Positions 1 to 5,412 of a stretch of DNA of 6,130 bases are shown here, piece by piece (the stretch's first letter is position 1; the number at the start of each line of letters is the position of its first letter). Made by a program: the position numbers and the translations under genes. The notes beneath the pieces were generated by a model. The model did no database searches. It saw only the letters and a list, made by a program, of their open reading frames with translations, and was not told the origin of the DNA. Origin of the DNA: Chloroflexia bacterium (GTDB lineage Bacteria > Chloroflexota > Chloroflexia > Thermomicrobiales > UBA6265); assembly GCA_013694885.1 (NCBI GenBank), contig JACDBO010000294.1:1-6130 (forward strand). The letters run 5' to 3'.

Positions 1-82
1 ACCGGCTGGCCTCGGCTTGGCTGAGGCCAGCGTCAATGGCTCCCAGCCGCCGCTCACGGAGGTCGACCGAGTATTGCTTCAT
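1..82 (-). CDS. IS630-family transposase, N-terminal fragment (runs off left edge)
   Basis: An ATG at 82-80 on the minus strand opens a frame that stays open to the window edge and gives 27 residues. It starts MKQYSVDLRERRLGAIDAG and continues LSQAEASR. The pattern Met-Lys-x-Tyr-Ser-x-Asp-Leu-Arg-x-Arg, then a short helix and a Ser-Gln-x-Glu-Ala helix, is the typical start of the helix-turn-helix DNA-binding domain of IS630/Tc1-like transposases. An in-frame TGA at 97-95 lies five codons upstream, so this ATG is the earliest start. A weak purine stretch (GAGAG) lies 9 nt before it. The DDE catalytic domain would lie to the left, outside the window, so I cannot tell whether the element is intact. 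No terminal inverted repeat can be assigned from one end alone; IS630 elements insert at TA, and TA occurs at 88-89 and 125-126. A stand-alone HTH protein is a less likely alternative. Confidence 0.7.
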   Translation of the reverse strand, partial: MKQYSVDLRERRLGAIDAGLSQAEASR

Positions 83-146
83 CCCACTAGGCTCTCACAA
101 GCCCAATTGCTCCGCAACCCGCTCTAGACGCCAATCCCGCGGCTGA
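83..146. other. Junction between IS630-type fragment and DUF697-like gene
   Basis: This 64-base gap separates the stop codon of the DUF697-like gene from the transposase start, both on the minus strand. If the transposase belongs to an insertion sequence, the element's outer end must lie here or inside the 3' end of the neighbouring gene. I see no convincing intrinsic terminator and no recognisable inverted repeat. The exact boundary is not determined. Confidence 0.3.
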
Positions 147-1169
147 TCAGGCTCCTTCGGTTTTCCCATCGCTGGTGGCAGGAAGTTCCGCAGACACCGC
201 ACATGACTCGACGCCGTTCGTTGAAGCTCGGGGATCGCCTCGGCCGGGCAATGGAATACGGCCGATCGATTCAGATGCTTGCGCCGCGAACCCCTGCACC
301 TGCGCACGGGTCGGTTTCTTGCCCGCACGGTAATAGAAATCGGCGGCGCGACCAGCCGTCACCGTGCCGGCGTACGCAATGGCGACTTTGGGAATCGTCC
401 CGGCGGCAAGCGGGATGAAGGACGCTGCTTCCCGCGCCACCGTGCGCCAGAAGAAGCCGGCGCCGACGACGGGCACCACCTCCCGAATGATGCCGAACTG
501 GTCACGGAGATTTCGGTCGTGGACGGCCGCGATCTTGTAGAACATCATTACCTGATTCTTCGTCAGGACGATCAAGTCGGCACTCGCCGACACCAACGAT
601 CCGACCACCGGCACCACCGACGGGACATTGGAGATGAGCGCGAACTGGGCATTGGCTTTGGCCGCATCGTCGATGATCGCTTTCACCGCCGCGGGTCGCA
701 GGGCAGGGATATGCCGACCCAGGGAGGGCGCCAAATCGGGAAACCGGACAGCGAGATCATGCCGGCAACGCTCGACGGCCGCCGAGTCATCGGTCCCGGT
801 TCCGGTGAACGCGACGACCGGCGACTCGTTTGCGGGACCAGGGATTTCACGACGAACTCGATCCACAACGCCCCGCCGATCGGAATCCGCCACGATGATC
901 GCGTCATACCGAACGATCTCACGCAGGCCGTCATCGACGTTCCGGGCGTCGACCGCTGGGGCGGCGTCCGTTCCGAACACCACATTCCTCACCGCTTCGG
1001 CGTTTTCAGTCGAGTCTGCAAGCACGAGCAAACGAGGCGAGAGTTCCGCTCGCTCACGGACTTCGTCAAAATTGATCTCCTTGACGATACTCATGAATCC
1101 GCGGATCGAGCCGATCACGCCCAGAGCTCCGCCCGATTTGACCCGGCCCCGTCGTCCCATCATCCGCAT
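147..1169 (-). CDS. DUF697-like membrane protein of unknown function
   Basis: This 340-residue protein has no assigned function. Residues 45-125 read as an alternating alpha/beta, Rossmann-like domain (strands LLVLAD 47-52, AIIVADS 90-96, VVAFTGTG 118-125). It has no Walker A P-loop, so it is not an active GTPase of the usual kind. Residues 176-280 resemble the DUF697 (YcjF-type) membrane region: a hydrophobic segment at about 178-202, then LTKNQVMMFYKIA (202-214) with the family's conserved Gln/Met helix, then further hydrophobic segments at about 229-240 and 251-272. The tail after residue 300 looks disordered. The ATG at 1169 is chosen because AGGGGAG (1182-1176) sits 6 nt upstream; Met26 would be an alternative start but has no visible ribosome binding site. 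Last gene of the mdh-moeA unit, 11 nt after moeA. DUF697 domains often follow GTPase domains, so the N-terminal part may be a degenerate or unrelated partner domain (inference). Confidence 0.75.
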   Translation of the reverse strand: MRMMGRRGRVKSGGALGVIGSIRGFMSIVKEINFDEVRERAELSPRLLVLADSTENAEAVRNVVFGTDAAPAVDARNVDDGLREIVRYDAIIVADSDRRGVVDRVRREIPGPANESPVVAFTGTGTDDSAAVERCRHDLAVRFPDLAPSLGRHIPALRPAAVKAIIDDAAKANAQFALISNVPSVVPVVGSLVSASADLIVLTKNQVMMFYKIAAVHDRNLRDQFGIIREVVPVVGAGFFWRTVAREAASFIPLAAGTIPKVAIAYAGTVTAGRAADFYYRAGKKPTRAQVQGFAAQASESIGRIPLPGRGDPRASTNGVESCAVSAELPATSDGKTEGA

Positions 1170-1175
1170 CGTTTG

Positions 1176-1182
1176 CTCCCCT
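1176..1182 (-). promoter_or_regulatory. Ribosome binding site overlapping the moeA stop codon
   Basis: AGGGGAG on the minus strand (1182-1176) lies 6 nt before the ATG at 1169 and shares two bases with the moeA TAG stop (1183-1181). It decides the start of the DUF697-like gene and suggests that its translation is coupled to moeA. Confidence 0.65.
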
Positions 1183-2527
1183 AGCGGCCCACCGGGCCAT
1201 CGTCCTGAGCCCGCGCCTCACACCTCCGTGCGTGCGCTGGCAAGTCACCAAGCACCTGCACCGGTAGACGCATCCCCATTTCCGCGACCGATACTTCCTC
1301 CGGAATTACGAGCAATCCATCGGCCATCGCCAACGACGAGAGTATGCCCGCGCCTTGCTCACCCACCGGAAGCGCGCGGTATTCCTCGCCGCGACGTTCG
1401 AGTCGCACTCGGACGTAGTGGCGTCGATGCCCTCGATTGTCGACCGGCGCCGCGAGTGTAGCCACGACGGTTGGCAACTCCGTGGAGCGCCGGCCCGACA
1501 TGCGGCGGATCATCGGCCGACCAAACTGCAAGAAACTCACCGCCGCCGCCACCGGGTTCCCCGGCAGGCCGAGCAGGGGCGTGCCGCCCACAACCCCGAA
1601 GGCCAACGGTTTGCCAGGCTTGATACGCACCTGCCAAACGGCAATCTCACCTTCGGCCCGCAGCGCATCCTTGACCATATCGTAGTCACCGACCGAGACT
1701 CCGCCGGACGTCAACAACAGGTCCACACCAAGCTCAACTACCGCGCCTCGGAGCGAGTGTCGCAGCGCGACCATGTCGTCGCGTACGACGCCAAGTGGAA
1801 TCGGAAGTCCGCCGGCATCCTCCACCAGCGCATGGAGCGTCACGCTGTTGCTGTCGCGAATCTGTGCCGCACGCCTCCTGGACCCTGACGCAACCACCTC
1901 GTTTCCTGTGGAAAGGATGCCCACGCGCGGACGCCGGTGCGCCGTGACCTCCTCCCAGCCTAGCGACGCCAGCAAACCGAGATGGGCGGCTCGGAGCTCC
2001 ACACCACTCGACATCGCCAGTGAACCGCGGGAGATGTCCTCACCGGCGAGACGAATGTTGTCGTGCCACTTGGCCTCGTGCAGGATCTGGACCGCTCGCA
2101 AGCTGTGGTGGCCCGAGATCGGTTCGTCTGTTTCCTCGAACCGCACGACCGCATCAGCGCCTTCGGGCAGCACCGCACCCGTCATGATCCGCACCGCGCA
2201 CCCCGGTTCAACCACGCAGTTCGGTTCTTCCCCCGCCGCTACCACGCCGACAACGCGCAGGGTGATCGGTGTCGCGACCGTGGCGCCGATCGTGTCTGCT
2301 GCTTGCACCGCGAAGCCATCCATCGCCGAGTTCGTGAACGGAGGCACGTTGTTGCGCGCAACGACGTTCTCCGCCAGGACGAGTCCCCGTGCGTCTGTCA
2401 ATGGTATCCGAACAGCAGACAGCGGTTGGGCATGCGCGAGGATGTGGTTGAGCGCCTCGTCGACTCCGAGGAGGCGCTCGACATCCTCCCACGGCCGCTC
2501 GGAGAGAGGCGTGCGCGGTTCAGGCAC
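1181..2527 (-). CDS. moeA: MoeA, molybdopterin molybdenumtransferase
   Basis: MoeA inserts molybdate into adenylylated molybdopterin to form the molybdenum cofactor in the cytoplasm. The 448 residues carry the full motif set: PPFTNSAMDGFA (62-73, with Asp70), MTGA (115-118), AGEDI (161-165), STGNE (206-210), RDSN (224-227), TSGGVSVGDYD (273-283), KPGKP (303-307) and GLPGNPVAA (320-328). Residues from about 350 to 427 form the C-terminal beta-barrel domain IV. E. coli MoeA has about 411 residues; the extra length is an N-terminal lead and a charged C-terminal tail (430-448). The start is a GTG at 2527 with an in-frame TAG four codons upstream and no clear Shine-Dalgarno sequence. The nearby Val and Leu codons I checked (residues 8, 16, 19, 20, 22) are GTC or CTC, so GTG 2527 is the likely start. 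It lies 21 nt after mdh. No other molybdenum cofactor gene is in the window. Confidence 0.96.
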   Translation of the reverse strand: MPEPRTPLSERPWEDVERLLGVDEALNHILAHAQPLSAVRIPLTDARGLVLAENVVARNNVPPFTNSAMDGFAVQAADTIGATVATPITLRVVGVVAAGEEPNCVVEPGCAVRIMTGAVLPEGADAVVRFEETDEPISGHHSLRAVQILHEAKWHDNIRLAGEDISRGSLAMSSGVELRAAHLGLLASLGWEEVTAHRRPRVGILSTGNEVVASGSRRRAAQIRDSNSVTLHALVEDAGGLPIPLGVVRDDMVALRHSLRGAVVELGVDLLLTSGGVSVGDYDMVKDALRAEGEIAVWQVRIKPGKPLAFGVVGGTPLLGLPGNPVAAAVSFLQFGRPMIRRMSGRRSTELPTVVATLAAPVDNRGHRRHYVRVRLERRGEEYRALPVGEQGAGILSSLAMADGLLVIPEEVSVAEMGMRLPVQVLGDLPAHARRCEARAQDDGPVGR

Positions 2528-2532
2528 GGGCG

Positions 2533-2548
2533 TCCGCTAGGCAGCGGA
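2533..2548 (-). promoter_or_regulatory. Small hairpin in the mdh-moeA gap
   Basis: The 21-nt gap between the mdh stop and the moeA GTG holds a perfect 6-bp inverted repeat with a 4-nt loop (TCCGCT, GCCT, AGCGGA on the minus strand), ending 5 nt before the GTG. There is no U-tract, so it is not an intrinsic terminator. In an RNA without an obvious Shine-Dalgarno sequence it could affect moeA translation or be an mRNA processing site; this is inference, and a stem this short can arise by chance. Confidence 0.3.
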
Positions 2549-3520
2549 TCAGGACTCGTCCCGCTGGAGGCGGTCCATCGCGCTCACCAGGTCCTTCACC
2601 GCATCGGCGGAGCGCTGGAGTGACGCCTGTTCATCGTCGGTGAGCGTAATCTCGATAATCTGCTCCATCCCGCCGGCACCGAGCTTGACCGGTACACCAA
2701 CGAAGAGATTGTCAATGCCGTATTCACCCTGAAGCAGCACACTGCACGGAATGATGCGTTTCTTGTCGAGCAGGATGGCATCGACCATGGCGGCCGTTGA
2801 TGCCGCCGGTGCGTAATACGCGCTGCCGCTCTTGAGCAACCCCACGATTTCCGCACCGCCGTTCGCTGTCCGCTCCTCGATGGTCCGAACCCTTTCGGCA
2901 GAGAGCAATTCAGTGATCGGAATCCCAGCCACGGTCGAATAGCGGGACAGCGGCACCATCGTGTCCCCGTGGCCACCGAGCACGAAGGCGGTGACATCTT
3001 CGACCGAGACATCGAGTTCCATCGCGATGAACGTGCGGAAGCGCGCTGAATCCAGCACGCCGGCTTGCCCGATCACTCGTTCTCTTGGCCAGCCCGACGC
3101 GGAATGGGCGACGTGGCACATGGCATCGAGCGGGTTGGAGACTACGACGATCACCGCCTCCGGCGACGACGTCACAATCTGCTCCGTTACACCACGGACA
3201 ATGCCCATGTTTGTTTTGAGGAGATCATCGCGACTCATCCCCGGCTTGCGCGCGATACCCGAGGTAATGACGACGACATCGGAGTCCGCAGCGTCATCGT
3301 ATCCATTCGCGCCGGTCAGTACGGTATCGTACCCAAGCACCGGCCCTGCTTGCATCAGATCGAGCGCCTTACCCTGCGGCATCCCTTCCACGATGTCGAC
3401 GAGGACGACGTCCGCATAGTCCCGCTGCGCCAGCAATTGCGCGACGGTGCCGCCGACCATCCCCGCGCCGACGACCGTGACCTTTGACCGCCCAATGCGT
3501 CGCCTACTGGACTCCGTCAT
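2549..3520 (-). CDS. mdh: Malate dehydrogenase (LDH-like, NAD-dependent)
   Basis: The enzyme interconverts L-malate and oxaloacetate with NAD(H) in the cytoplasm (TCA cycle or its reductive variants). The 323 residues are the usual length. The N-terminal Rossmann fold shows GAGMVGG (18-24) and Asp42 at the end of the second strand, which favours NAD over NADP. The substrate loop ARKPGMSRDDLL (90-101) supplies the paired arginines Arg91 and Arg97 that mark malate rather than lactate dehydrogenases. Asn129 (SNP), Asp157 and Arg160 (LDSARF) and catalytic His184 (GGHGD) are all present. The start is an ATG at 3520 with GGAGGAG (3536-3530) 9 nt upstream. From memory it resembles the Chloroflexus malate dehydrogenase closely, including SGSAYYAPAA (231-240). 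It is the first gene of the minus-strand unit and is divergent from the LarA homologue. Confidence 0.96.
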   Translation of the reverse strand: MTESSRRRIGRSKVTVVGAGMVGGTVAQLLAQRDYADVVLVDIVEGMPQGKALDLMQAGPVLGYDTVLTGANGYDDAADSDVVVITSGIARKPGMSRDDLLKTNMGIVRGVTEQIVTSSPEAVIVVVSNPLDAMCHVAHSASGWPRERVIGQAGVLDSARFRTFIAMELDVSVEDVTAFVLGGHGDTMVPLSRYSTVAGIPITELLSAERVRTIEERTANGGAEIVGLLKSGSAYYAPAASTAAMVDAILLDKKRIIPCSVLLQGEYGIDNLFVGVPVKLGAGGMEQIIEITLTDDEQASLQRSADAVKDLVSAMDRLQRDES

Positions 3521-3529
3521 GCCTTAGCG

Positions 3530-3536
3530 CTCCTCC
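3530..3536 (-). promoter_or_regulatory. Shine-Dalgarno sequence of mdh
   Basis: GGAGGAG on the minus strand lies 9 nt before the ATG at 3520. It is a near-consensus ribosome binding site and fixes the mdh start. Confidence 0.7.
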
Positions 3537-3569
3537 ATCCACGACGCGCTGACCACCTTCGCGATTCAG

Positions 3570-3590
3570 GTTGGGCATAATAGCATAGGG
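3570..3590. promoter_or_regulatory. AT-rich island in the mdh/larA divergent region, possible overlapping -10 elements
   Basis: This is the only AT-rich stretch between the two divergent genes. On the plus strand CATAAT (3576-3581) matches the sigma70 -10 consensus at five of six bases; on the minus strand TATTAT (3582-3577) also matches at five of six. Neither has a convincing -35 at 16-18 bp. If used, the plus-strand site would give larA a leader of roughly 80 nt and the minus-strand site would give mdh a leader of roughly 50 nt. The rest of 3521-3667 holds only the mdh ribosome binding site and the possible N-terminal extension of larA. Confidence 0.3.
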
Positions 3591-3667
3591 TGGTACGCAT
3601 CACGTCGTCCGCCCGATGCCGGTCACGCCGTCGCAATCGCCGCCCTCATGAACAGACTGGTGTGTGC

Positions 3668-4966
3668 ATGGTTTCGCAATGGAAGGTCCCGTTCGGCCGC
3701 GGTACGTTATCGTTCCAACTTCCGAAAGAAGTCCGCGCGACCTTTCTCGAACCGCCGCTGGTTGAGCCGTTGGACAACCCGCAATGGGCCGCGGATCAGG
3801 CACTCCAGCATCCACTTGGGACATTGCCCCTGCACGACCTTGCCAGCGGCAAGCGCGCCGTCGTCATCGCTGTTACCGATGCCACGCGCGCTTGCCCGGA
3901 CGCATTACTGGTGCCGCCGATGCTCCGCGCTCTCGCGGTAGCCGGAGTGCCGGACGACGCGGTCACCATCCTCGTCGCCGTCGGCGCGCACCGGGCAAGC
4001 ACGCTCGCGGAGAAAAAAGAGAAGCTCGGTGAGGAGATCGTCGCCCGCTACCGCGTCATCGACCACGACGCCGCGAGTGACGATCTTGTCACCATTCCTG
4101 GCGGTCCGGAGGGTCATCCATTCCGCCTCAATCGCCGGGCCGTCGAAGCCGACCTGCTGATCGCGACCGGCATTGTCGAACCGCATCAGTACGCCGGATT
4201 TTCGGGCGGGGGAAAAACCGTCAGTATCGGCTGCGCCGACGAGGGAATCATCGCCTGGACGCACGGCCCGGCAATGCTTGACGACCCGGCCACCCGGCTG
4301 GCGAACCTCGAAACCAACCCGTTCCAACTTGCGGTGCGCCGAGTCGCCCGCGCCGCCGGTTTGCGATTTGTGGCCAATGCGGTGCTGGGTCCCGAGGGGC
4401 GGCCGATCGCCATCGCCTACGGCGATCCTGAGCGCGTGCAGGACCACCTCGCCGATGTCGCCCGGCGCGCCATGACCGTCGCCGTGCCGCATCAGTTCGA
4501 TGTCGCCATCGCCGGTGTCGGCTACCCGAAAGACGAAAACCTCTACCAGGCCAGCCGCGCCGCCAGCTACCTCCAGTTCGCGCCGGTACCGGTGGTCCGC
4601 GACGGCGGCGCGATAATCATCCCCGCGCGCTGCCCGGAAGGCGCTGGTGAAGGTGTCGGCGAGCGTCGGTTCGCGGCGAGCATGCGCCATCCAGGTGGCA
4701 TGGATGGGATCATCGACGAAGCACGAACGACGGGTATCCGCCCTGGCGCACAGCGCGCCTACGTCATGGCGCAGGTCCTGAGCAGCGTCGAGGTCATCAT
4801 CACCGGCGCGGTCGACCCTGACGTCATCAGCGCGCTCGGGTTCGGCGTCGCTTCGGACATTGGGGCCGGATTGGACGCGCTTCGGCTCCGCCTCGGTACG
4901 AAGCTACGCGTGCTTGTTGTCCCGCACGCGCTCACCACCTTGCCGGTCGTCACCACAAACGCCTGA
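3668..4966 (+). CDS. larA: LarA-family nickel-dependent 2-hydroxyacid racemase/epimerase
   Basis: LarA enzymes racemise or epimerise 2-hydroxyacids by hydride transfer, using a nickel-pincer nucleotide (NPN) bound to a lysine. With the ATG at 3668 the protein has 432 residues, close to the family's usual length of about 425. Key positions, numbered as in L. plantarum LarA within one residue: DATR (71-74), His108 in GAHR, His173 and Lys183 in HQYAGFSGGGK (173-183; Lys183 is the NPN anchor), His199 and Gln294 in the NLYQ motif. The position matching Lys298 is Arg297. The frame is open upstream to a GTG at 3590, which would add 26 Arg-rich residues; these do not look like the family and are excluded. 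Neither start has a good Shine-Dalgarno sequence. The substrate cannot be read from sequence: malate, lactate or another hydroxyacid are possible. The cofactor genes larB, larC and larE are not in the window and would have to be elsewhere. Confidence 0.88.
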   Translation: MVSQWKVPFGRGTLSFQLPKEVRATFLEPPLVEPLDNPQWAADQALQHPLGTLPLHDLASGKRAVVIAVTDATRACPDALLVPPMLRALAVAGVPDDAVTILVAVGAHRASTLAEKKEKLGEEIVARYRVIDHDAASDDLVTIPGGPEGHPFRLNRRAVEADLLIATGIVEPHQYAGFSGGGKTVSIGCADEGIIAWTHGPAMLDDPATRLANLETNPFQLAVRRVARAAGLRFVANAVLGPEGRPIAIAYGDPERVQDHLADVARRAMTVAVPHQFDVAIAGVGYPKDENLYQASRAASYLQFAPVPVVRDGGAIIIPARCPEGAGEGVGERRFAASMRHPGGMDGIIDEARTTGIRPGAQRAYVMAQVLSSVEVIITGAVDPDVISALGFGVASDIGAGLDALRLRLGTKLRVLVVPHALTTLPVVTTNA

Positions 4967-4998
4967 TCCCGCCGCCGACCACGCGGCCTCCGGTTTCG
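4967..4998 (+). other. Gap after larA without a clear terminator
   Basis: The short stretch between the larA stop and the tRNA promoter is GC-rich, and I see no stem followed by a T-tract. Some larA transcription could therefore read into the tRNA unit. Confidence 0.3.
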
Positions 4999-5027
4999 TT
5001 GACGCCCAGCCAACAGCGACCTATACT
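4999..5027 (+). promoter_or_regulatory. Sigma70-type promoter of the tRNA cluster
   Basis: TTGACG (4999-5004; five of six matches to the -35 consensus) and TATACT (5022-5027; five of six to the -10 consensus) are separated by exactly 17 bp. The expected start is near 5034-5036, about 15 nt before tRNA-Leu. The bases after the -10 box are GC-rich (GCGCGCCGCG, 5030-5039), like the discriminators of stable-RNA promoters under stringent control in other bacteria; that regulation is inference here. Confidence 0.8.
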
Positions 5028-5049
5028 TTGCGCGCCGCGAGAGACACCG

Positions 5050-5134
5050 GCCCAGGTGGCGGAATCGGCAGACGCGCTAGCTTGAGGGGCTAGTGCCCGT
5101 TAAGGGCGTGAAGGTTCAAATCCTTTCCTGGGCA
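5050..5134 (+). tRNA. tRNA-Leu (anticodon GAG)
   Basis: An 85-nt class II tRNA. The acceptor stem GCCCAGG (5050-5056) pairs fully with CCTGGGC (5127-5133), with A5134 as discriminator. The anticodon stem CTAGC/GCTAG (5077-5081, 5089-5093) encloses TTGAGGG, giving anticodon GAG at 5084-5086 (reads CUC and CUU). The long variable arm (pairing around GCCC and GGGC) is expected for leucine. The T-arm occupies 5110-5126 with TTCAAAT in the loop. The 3' CCA is not encoded. First gene of a three-tRNA unit behind its own promoter. Confidence 0.97.
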
Positions 5135-5161
5135 CTCAGGCACCTGCCAGGCAGCAACCAC

Positions 5162-5234
5162 GGGCGATTAGCTCAGCTGGAAGAGCGCCACGTTTACACC
5201 GTGGATGTCAGAGGTTCGAGTCCTCTATCGCCCA
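5162..5234 (+). tRNA. tRNA-Val (anticodon UAC)
   Basis: A 73-nt tRNA. GGGCGAT (5162-5168) pairs with ATCGCCC (5227-5233), and A5234 is the discriminator. The D-arm contains TAGCTCAGCTGGAAGAGC. The anticodon stem CCACG/CGTGG (5188-5192, 5200-5204) encloses TTTACAC, giving anticodon TAC at 5195-5197, which reads GUA and probably other GUN codons. The T-loop is TTCGAGT. The CCA end is not encoded. Second in the cluster, 27 nt after tRNA-Leu. Confidence 0.97.
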
Positions 5235-5267
5235 CTAGGGGCGAACGTTGGTAACCAGAGGCACCGG

Positions 5268-5343
5268 GCCAAGGTAGCTCAGTTGGTAGAGCTCACGACT
5301 GAAAATCGTGCGGTCGGCAGTTCGAGTCTGCCCCTTGGCACCA
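5268..5343 (+). tRNA. tRNA-Phe (anticodon GAA)
   Basis: The body is 73 nt plus an encoded CCA (5341-5343). GCCAAGG (5268-5274) pairs with CCTTGGC (5333-5339), and A5340 is the discriminator. The anticodon stem CACGA/TCGTG (5294-5298, 5306-5310) encloses CTGAAAA, giving anticodon GAA at 5301-5303 (reads UUC and UUU). The D-arm (TAGCTCAGTTGGTAGAGC) and T-loop (TTCGAGT) are standard. It is the only one of the three tRNAs with a genomic CCA, and is followed 16 nt later by the terminator. Confidence 0.97.
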
Positions 5344-5359
5344 AGCAGATGACATCGAC

Positions 5360-5393
5360 AACGCGCTGGACTTGTCGGTCCAGCGCGTTTCTT
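5360..5393 (+). terminator. Intrinsic terminator of the tRNA cluster
   Basis: A perfect 12-bp inverted repeat (AACGCGCTGGAC at 5360-5371, GTCCAGCGCGTT at 5378-5389) with a 6-nt loop TTGTCG is followed by TTTCTT. It ends the tRNA unit. In the minus direction the stem is preceded by an A-rich stretch but not followed by a T-tract, so for the converging sulfurtransferase gene it would act poorly as an intrinsic terminator. Confidence 0.92.
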
Positions 5394-5412
5394 ATGCTCC
5401 ATTCATTCTGAA

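Noticed and set aside
95..169. Small minus-strand frame of 24 codons ending just before the transposase start and in the same frame
   Set aside because: Its end (RLERVAEQLGL) looks protein-like, but it has no convincing ribosome binding site, overlaps the end of the DUF697-like gene and is closed by TGA at 97-95. Sharing the transposase frame has a one in three chance.
279..1184. 301-residue plus-strand open frame opposite the DUF697-like gene
   Set aside because: Its product is rich in Arg, His and Asp with no recognisable motif, typical of an antisense shadow in GC-rich DNA; the minus-strand frame has a good ribosome binding site and membrane segments.
1773..2540. 255-residue plus-strand open frame opposite moeA
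   Set aside because: Low-complexity Ser/Thr/Arg/Pro product overlapping conserved MoeA motifs on the other strand; a shadow.
3905..4690. 261-residue minus-strand open frame opposite larA
   Set aside because: Asp/Arg/Gly-rich product without motifs; the plus strand carries the intact LarA active-site residues.
5333..5343. 3' end of tRNA-Phe as a possible integration (att) site
   Set aside because: No integrase and no repeat of the tRNA 3' end is visible; the tRNA is followed directly by its own terminator and a housekeeping gene.
5360..5389. Terminator stem read as bidirectional, also ending the sulfurtransferase gene
   Set aside because: On the minus strand no T-tract follows the stem, so intrinsic termination in that direction is not supported.
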